Source of the DNA: Leucobacter celer subsp. astrifaciens
GTDB taxonomy: Bacteria; Actinomycetota; Actinomycetes; Actinomycetales; Microbacteriaceae
DNA: 64,000 nucleotides
NCBI RefSeq assembly: GCF_001273835.1
Contig: NZ_JHEI01000136.1
Coordinates: 310,001 to 374,000 of the forward strand
Direction: 5' to 3'
The notes beneath the pieces are model-generated. The model was not told the origin of the DNA. It ran no database searches and worked only from the letters and a program-made list of their open reading frames with translations. The position numbers were made by a program, and so were the translations under genes. Of the stretch, positions 59,046 through 64,000 are shown in pieces (positions within the stretch are counted from its first letter, which is position 1; every line of letters begins with the position of its first letter).

Positions 59046-60419
59046 TCAGACCGCGTGCAGCGGCTTGCCCGCGAGCTTCAGCATGGCCTCGCCGATGGTC
59101 TCGTTCTGGGTGGGGTGGCCGTGGATGAACGGCGCCACATCCTCCGGGTACGCCTCCCAGTTGACGATGAGCTGCGCCTCGCCGACCAGCTCGCTCACGC
59201 GGGCGCCGATCATGTGCAGACCGACCACGGGGCCGTCGTTCACCCGCACGGCCTTCACGGTTCCGGAGGTGCCGAGGATCGAGCTCTTCGCGTTGCCCGC
59301 CAGGTTGTACTCGTAGCTGGTCACGTTCTCGGCGCCGTACTGGTCCTTGGCCTTCGCCTCGGTGAGCCCGACGGACGCGATCTCGGGATCGCAGTAGGTG
59401 ACCTTCGGGATGTTGACGTCCTGCACCACGACGGGGTTGAGGCCCGCGATCTCCTCGGCGACGAAGATGCCCTGCTGGTAGCCGCGGTGGGCCAGCTGCA
59501 GGCCCGGGACGATGTCGCCCACGGCGTAGACGCCGGCCACGTTGGTCGCGAGGCGCTCGTTCGCGAGCACGAAGCCGCGATCCATCTCGATCCCGATCTC
59601 CTCGAAGCCGAGCCCCTGCGTGGCCGGCCCGCGGCCGACCGCCACCAGCAGGTAGTCGGCCGAGACGGTCGTGCCGTCCTCGAGCGTCACGACGACGCCG
59701 TTCGCGTCCTGCGAGACGGACTGGAAGCGGACGCCGAGCTTGAACGCGATCCCGCGCTTCTTGAACGCGCGCTCCAGCTGCTTCGAGACCGACTCCTCCT
59801 CGTTCGGAACGAGATGGGGGAGACCCTCGACGATGGTGACCTCGGCTCCGAAGGAGCGCCACACGCTCGCGAACTCGACGCCGATCACACCGCCGCCCAG
59901 GATCGCGACCCGCTTCGGCACCTCCTGCAGCTCGAGCGCCTGCTCGCTGGTGATCACGCGGCCGCCGATCTCCAGCCCGGGCAGCGAGCGCGAGTAGGAC
60001 CCGGTGGCGAGCACGACGTGCTTGCCGATGATGCGGTCCTCGCCCACCTGCACGGTGGTCGGGGAGACCAGCTTGCCCTCACCCGCGATGACCGTGATGC
60101 CGTTGGCCTTGAGCAGCCCCTGCAGGCCCTTGAACTTCCCCGCGATGAGGTTCTCGCGGTAGCTGTTGACCTTGGCCGCGTCGATGCCGGCGAGGCTGGA
60201 GAGGATGCCGTAGGTCTCGCCCTCGCGGGCCACGTCGGCGATCTCCGCCGCGTGCAGCAGCGCCTTGGTCGGCACGCACCCGCGATGGAGGCAGGTGCCT
60301 CCGAGCTTGTCCTTCTCGATGACGGCGGCGCTGAATCCCAGCTGCGTCGCCCGGATCGCCGCGGCGTATCCGGCGCTCCCGCCACCCAGGACGACGATGT
60401 CAAACTGCTGATCGGCCAA
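59046..60419 (-). CDS. lpdA: Dihydrolipoamide dehydrogenase (E3)
   Basis: 457 residues from TTG at 60419 with GAGGGAGA upstream; this gives the standard N terminus ADQQFDIVVLGGGSAGYAAA. The redox-active pair is in GGTCLHRGCVPTKALLHAA. NAD-binding VAILGGGVIGVEFASVW and the FAD block YAVGDIVPGLQLAHRG follow, and the C-terminal dimer interface holds the catalytic His-Glu in FIHGHPTQNETIGEAM. It reoxidises lipoyl groups on E2 and passes electrons to NAD. It is upstream of E2 with a 41-bp gap, so they are co-transcribed. Confidence 0.96.
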   Translation of the reverse strand: MADQQFDIVVLGGGSAGYAAAIRATQLGFSAAVIEKDKLGGTCLHRGCVPTKALLHAAEIADVAREGETYGILSSLAGIDAAKVNSYRENLIAGKFKGLQGLLKANGITVIAGEGKLVSPTTVQVGEDRIIGKHVVLATGSYSRSLPGLEIGGRVITSEQALELQEVPKRVAILGGGVIGVEFASVWRSFGAEVTIVEGLPHLVPNEEESVSKQLERAFKKRGIAFKLGVRFQSVSQDANGVVVTLEDGTTVSADYLLVAVGRGPATQGLGFEEIGIEMDRGFVLANERLATNVAGVYAVGDIVPGLQLAHRGYQQGIFVAEEIAGLNPVVVQDVNIPKVTYCDPEIASVGLTEAKAKDQYGAENVTSYEYNLAGNAKSSILGTSGTVKAVRVNDGPVVGLHMIGARVSELVGEAQLIVNWEAYPEDVAPFIHGHPTQNETIGEAMLKLAGKPLHAV

Positions 60420-60603
60420 GTGGGATCTCCCTCGGTGTATTCGCAACGGTGTCGGCGGTCCGGATATGGTCGTCGGACGCACTGCGTCCAGCCTACACCC
60501 GCGGGTGCCGCGCACATCTGCCGGGTGGAATGCGCGTCGGGGGTTCGCTGAGGGCGTGACCGGATCCCCTCCGATCGGGCTCCGACGTTCATAGGATGGA
60601 AGC

Positions 60604-61536
60604 GTGACAGATTCCATCTTCTCGGCAGAATACGCGGAGCGCCGTGCGCGCGTCCCGCGCGGGCTGCCGCTCGTCGTGGTGATGCAGGGGCTCAGCGACG
60701 CGGGAGGTGCGGTGGAGCAGCTCGAGGAGTACTTCTGGGAGCGCTCTCGCCCCGAGGAGATCCTGCGCTTCAACGCCGACCTGCTGCTCGACTACCGCGC
60801 CAGGCGGCCCGTGATCACCTTCGACGAGGATCACCTGGTCGACTACTCGCCCGAGGAGCTGACCCTGTGCCTCGCGCACGACGAGCTCGGCGCGCCCTTC
60901 CTGCTGCTCAGCGGGTACGAGCCCGATTTCCGCTGGGACCAGTTCATCGATGCCGTGCTGATGCTGGTGCACGAGTTCGAGGTGTCGGTCACGGTGTGGA
61001 CGCACGCGATCCCGATGCCGGTGCCGCACACGAGGCCCATCTCCATGACGGTGAGCGGATCCCGCGACGATCTCATCGAGGCGCGCTCCGTATGGCGTCC
61101 CACCACCAAGCTCTCGGCCTCGGCCGGGCACGTGCTCGAGTACCGGCTGCACAGCCTGGGGGAGGAGGTCGTCGGGCTCGCGCTGCTCGTCCCCCACTAT
61201 CTCGCCAACACCGAGTACCCGGAGGCGCTCCACACCTCTCTCGACGGGATCATGGCGGCGACGGGGCTGATCCTGCCGACGGACGACGTGCGGGAACAGT
61301 CGCGGCGGTTCCACGCGCAGGTCGACACGCAGATCTCCGAGAACGAGGAATCGCTCGAGATGGTGCGCACGCTCGAGCAGCGCTACGACGCGTACATGGA
61401 GGATCAGAACGTGCGCTCCCCGCTGATCGGCGAGGACGGTTCGATCCCCACGGCCGACCAGCTCGCGAGCGAGCTCGAGCGCTTCCTCGCCGAGCGGCAG
61501 GGCGAGGCGAACGACGCCGAGCCCGGGGAGGGCTGA
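60604..61536 (+). CDS. PAC2-family protein
   Basis: 310 residues from GTG at 60604. The PAC2 (proteasome assembly chaperone-like) fold is suggested by GLPLVVVMQGLSDAGGAVEQ, LLLSGYEPDFRWDQFIDAVL, then VTVWTHAIPMPVPHTRPISM and LLVPHYLANTEYPEALHTSL. Actinobacteria encode such proteins near sigma-factor genes. The C-terminal 60 residues are a charged helix. A role in proteasome or protein assembly is only suggested by the family name. Confidence 0.9.
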   Translation: MTDSIFSAEYAERRARVPRGLPLVVVMQGLSDAGGAVEQLEEYFWERSRPEEILRFNADLLLDYRARRPVITFDEDHLVDYSPEELTLCLAHDELGAPFLLLSGYEPDFRWDQFIDAVLMLVHEFEVSVTVWTHAIPMPVPHTRPISMTVSGSRDDLIEARSVWRPTTKLSASAGHVLEYRLHSLGEEVVGLALLVPHYLANTEYPEALHTSLDGIMAATGLILPTDDVREQSRRFHAQVDTQISENEESLEMVRTLEQRYDAYMEDQNVRSPLIGEDGSIPTADQLASELERFLAERQGEANDAEPGEG

Positions 61537-61749
61537 TCCCGGCGCCGCCGGAGCCCGCCTCGCCCGGCGGCGGGACTGTCAGAAAAGTCTCCCGCGCCGT
61601 GCAATAATTGATGACCTAGCCCATTCAATCCGAGTGGTGATCCGCAACGCGGGAATAATTCGGACTTGACATGGGTTTTCATGCTGTGAGCACCCGTTGG
61701 CCGGATCGGCTGGGACCGACGGGGGATCCGAGACTAGAGAGGCGGCTGC
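61537..61749. other. Gap upstream of the primary sigma factor gene
   Basis: No open frame is credible here. A good -35 hexamer TTGACA lies at 61666-61671 but lacks a clear -10 at normal distance. AATAATT occurs twice (near 61609 and 61653). The sigA start (61750) follows a GAGAGGCGGC-type ribosome-binding site. The promoter structure cannot be settled by eye. Confidence 0.4.
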
Positions 61750-63003
61750 GTGGCAACTGCATCCACGACCAAGACTCGCGCCACTTCCGCGAAAGCGGCG
61801 AAGCAGGCTGACGAAGCCACTGCGACAGAAACCACTGAGGAGGTCGCTGCGGCTCCGAAGAAGGCTGCCGCGAAGAAGAAGCCCGCGGCCAAGAAGCCCG
61901 CGACGAAGCGCGCTGCCAAGAAGGATCTCGTCGATGAGGCCGTGAACGAGGATGCCGAGCTCGAGGAGCACGTCGAGGCTCCGGAGGAGGACAAGAAGGT
62001 CTCTACCGTCGACGAGCCGCTCCCCACCGGAGCGATCGTGCTCAAGGCCTCCGACGAGGAGGACGTGCCGACCATCACCACGGCGATCCCCGGCGCGACC
62101 GCCGACCCGGTGAAGGACTACCTCAAGCAGATCGGCAAGGTCGCACTGCTGAACGCGGCCGAAGAGGTCGAGCTGGCCATGCGCATCGAGGCGGGTCTGT
62201 TCGCCGAGGAGAAGCTCGCGACCGAGAAGGGTCTGCCCAAGAAGCTCGAGCGCGAGCTGAAGTGGGTGGCCCGCGACGGTCAGCGCGCCAAGAGCCACCT
62301 GCTCGGCGCGAACCTGCGCCTCGTCGTGTCGCTCGCGAAGCGCTACACGGGTCGCGGCATGCAGTTCCTGGACCTCATCCAGGAGGGCAACCTCGGCCTC
62401 ATCCGCGCGGTCGAGAAGTTCGACTACACCAAGGGCTTCAAGTTCTCGACCTACGCGACGTGGTGGATCCGCCAGGCGATCACCCGCGCCATGGCCGACC
62501 AGGCCCGCACCATCCGCATTCCGGTGCACATGGTCGAGGTCATCAACAAGCTGGCCCGCGTGCAGCGGCAGATGCTCCAGGACCTGGGCCGCGAGCCCAC
62601 GCCCGAGGAGCTGAGCCGCGAACTCGATATGACCCCCGAGAAGGTCATCGAGGTGCAGAAGTACGGGCGCGAGCCGATCTCGCTGCACACGCCGCTCGGT
62701 GAGGACGGCGACAGCGAGTTCGGCGATCTCATCGAGGACACGGAGGCGGTCGTGCCCGCCGACGCCGTGGGCTTCACGATGCTGCAGCAGCAGCTCGAGC
62801 AGCTCCTCGACTCGCTCTCCGAGCGCGAGGCCGGCGTGATCCGCATGCGCTTCGGGCTGGGCGACGGCATGCCGAAGACCCTCGACCAGATCGGCGACAC
62901 CTTCGGTGTCACGCGCGAGCGCATCCGCCAGATCGAGTCGAAGACGATGGCCAAGCTGCGTCACCCCTCGCGGTCGCAGCAGCTGCGCGACTACCTGGAG
63001 TAG
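61750..63003 (+). CDS. sigA: Primary RNA polymerase sigma factor
   Basis: 417 residues from GTG at 61750. The first 110 residues are Lys/Ala/Glu-rich ([20 protein letters not shown]), typical of actinobacterial region 1. Region 1.2 is [20 protein letters not shown], regions 2.1-2.4 run from [20 protein letters not shown] through [20 protein letters not shown], region 3 follows [20 protein letters not shown], and region 4.2 has the recognition helix [20 protein letters not shown]. It directs housekeeping transcription. A strong terminator follows. Confidence 0.97.
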   Translation: MATASTTKTRATSAKAAKQADEATATETTEEVAAAPKKAAAKKKPAAKKPATKRAAKKDLVDEAVNEDAELEEHVEAPEEDKKVSTVDEPLPTGAIVLKASDEEDVPTITTAIPGATADPVKDYLKQIGKVALLNAAEEVELAMRIEAGLFAEEKLATEKGLPKKLERELKWVARDGQRAKSHLLGANLRLVVSLAKRYTGRGMQFLDLIQEGNLGLIRAVEKFDYTKGFKFSTYATWWIRQAITRAMADQARTIRIPVHMVEVINKLARVQRQMLQDLGREPTPEELSRELDMTPEKVIEVQKYGREPISLHTPLGEDGDSEFGDLIEDTEAVVPADAVGFTMLQQQLEQLLDSLSEREAGVIRMRFGLGDGMPKTLDQIGDTFGVTRERIRQIESKTMAKLRHPSRSQQLRDYLE

Positions 63004-63015
63004 GCCGCGTACAGG

Positions 63016-63044
63016 AAAAGCCCCGGGCAGTGCCCGGGGCTTTT
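63016..63044. terminator. Intrinsic terminator after sigA
   Basis: AAAAGCCCCGGGC (63016-63028) pairs perfectly with GCCCGGGGCTTTT (63032-63044) around an AGT loop, with T-runs at both ends of the stem, so it could act in both directions. Confidence 0.96.
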
Positions 63045-63110
63045 CTGTTGGTGTTCTGGCTCTGGAGCCTGCGATCCGCTGCACGGCCGCAGGGTGACGG
63101 TTTGCTGTGG

Positions 63111-63144
63111 ATCCTGCGACTCGCTGCGCTCGCGCAGGATGACG
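63111..63144. repeat. REP-like palindrome, second copy
   Basis: ATCCTGCGACTCGCT followed by GCGCTCGCGCAGGATGACG is identical, except for one missing G, to the element at 15561-15595. A degraded version (CCTGCGATCCGCTGC...CGCAGGGTGACG) lies just upstream near 63068-63099. It is a dispersed intergenic repeat. Confidence 0.85.
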
Positions 63145-63145
63145 G

Positions 63146-63367
63146 CTACGCCGTCAGCTTGTGGCTCTCGTCGTGCCACACCTCCGCCAGGGGGCGGAGC
63201 TTCGCTTCGTGCTTGTGCGCGTGATGCCCGCAGAACAGCAGCTCGCCGCCGTTCAGCATCACCCGGACATAGGCCTGTGCACCACAGCTGTCGCAACGGT
63301 CCAGCGCGGTGAGCGGGCGGTCCGCTGCTTCGACCTCTTCGGTACGATCCTGCTCGATCGTCGTCAT
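63146..63367 (-). CDS. DUF7455 small zinc-binding-like protein
   Basis: 73 residues from ATG at 63367 with GGGAGGAC upstream. The core RPLTALDRCDSCGAQAYVRV and LLFCGHHAHKHEAKLRPLA contains Cys-x2-Cys and a later Cys and His cluster suited to zinc. This small protein is conserved next to sigA and a topoisomerase gene in actinobacteria. The function is unknown. A longer start at 63403 adds only acidic residues (MYPLETEERED). Confidence 0.9.
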   Translation of the reverse strand: MTTIEQDRTEEVEAADRPLTALDRCDSCGAQAYVRVMLNGGELLFCGHHAHKHEAKLRPLAEVWHDESHKLTA

Positions 63368-63568
63368 GGCGTCCTCCCGTTCCTCGGTTTCCAATGGGTA
63401 CACCTCTATCCAAGCATGCCGAGGCCGGTTTTCCTCGCAGCAGGCGCTCGGGTTCGCTGAACGCGTAGCCTCCCGGCCCCTCGTTCCGCACTCGCCGGGT
63501 CCGTGGCCGCGCGATGTCGGCGGTCTGCCCTAGGGTAGATGCGTTATCTAACAGAGGAGATCCCAACA

Positions 63569-64000
<432 letters not shown>

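Overview
The window is a very GC-rich, gene-dense chromosomal segment of an actinobacterium. Gene content suggests Microbacteriaceae, with Leucobacter or a near relative as my best guess. Supporting points are the aceE-fasR-fabD-fabH-acpP-fabF cluster, coproporphyrin-type heme genes (ferrochelatase plus HemQ/ChdC), GSI-alpha and GSI-beta glutamine synthetases flanking glnE, a DUF4191 protein, and a primary sigma factor beside a DUF7455 protein and a type II topoisomerase B subunit. Many starts are GTG or TTG, and many genes overlap by a few bases. No rRNA, CRISPR array or insertion sequence was seen.

Left third (1-17800): the tail of a sensor kinase is followed by an iron-siderophore uptake operon (lipoprotein, two FecCD permeases, ATPase, siderophore-interacting flavoprotein) behind a DtxR/IdeR-like box. 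Then come a 3-methyladenine glycosylase, an HdeD-like membrane protein, a SoxR/MFS divergent pair with a clear SoxR box, YaeQ, tRNA-Met, a FadR-type GntR regulator, ferrochelatase and HemQ, Dps, and the EfeU/EfeO/EfeB ferrous iron system, in which efeB is inverted. Iron uptake, storage and heme synthesis therefore lie together, with DtxR-like boxes before both uptake systems.

Middle (17800-38700): type II fatty acid synthesis genes and PDH E1 on the minus strand; a TetR regulator with tandem operators and a divergent small membrane protein; an alpha/beta hydrolase; a WYL regulator; an aldo/keto reductase; and an N5-(carboxyethyl)ornithine synthase-like enzyme. Next is a visibly less GC-rich stretch with two overlapping uncharacterised genes that end beside tRNA-Val. 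This is the best candidate here for an undescribed system. It is followed by thiol/peroxide defence genes (AhpE-like peroxiredoxin, glutathione peroxidase, flavin reductase, glutathionyl-hydroquinone reductase-like protein), an MFS transporter and an MBL-fold hydrolase.

Right third (38700-64000): GH3 hexosaminidase lipoprotein, universal stress protein, long-form GAPDH, MetQNI methionine importer, Nif3-like protein, a degenerate zinc-ribbon coiled-coil protein, RNase P RNA, a bifunctional nuclease family protein, methionine aminopeptidase, and the nitrogen cluster glnA2-glnE / glnA1 with GlnR-like 11-bp-periodic elements and a tiny possibly leaderless ORF. The end holds RDD and DUF4191 membrane proteins, E2 and E3 of a 2-oxoacid dehydrogenase, a PAC2 protein, the primary sigma factor, a DUF7455 protein and the start of a ParE/GyrB subunit. 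Three places show short tandem repeats (18, 18 and 22 bp) at gene edges, and a REP-like palindrome occurs in two intergenic gaps.
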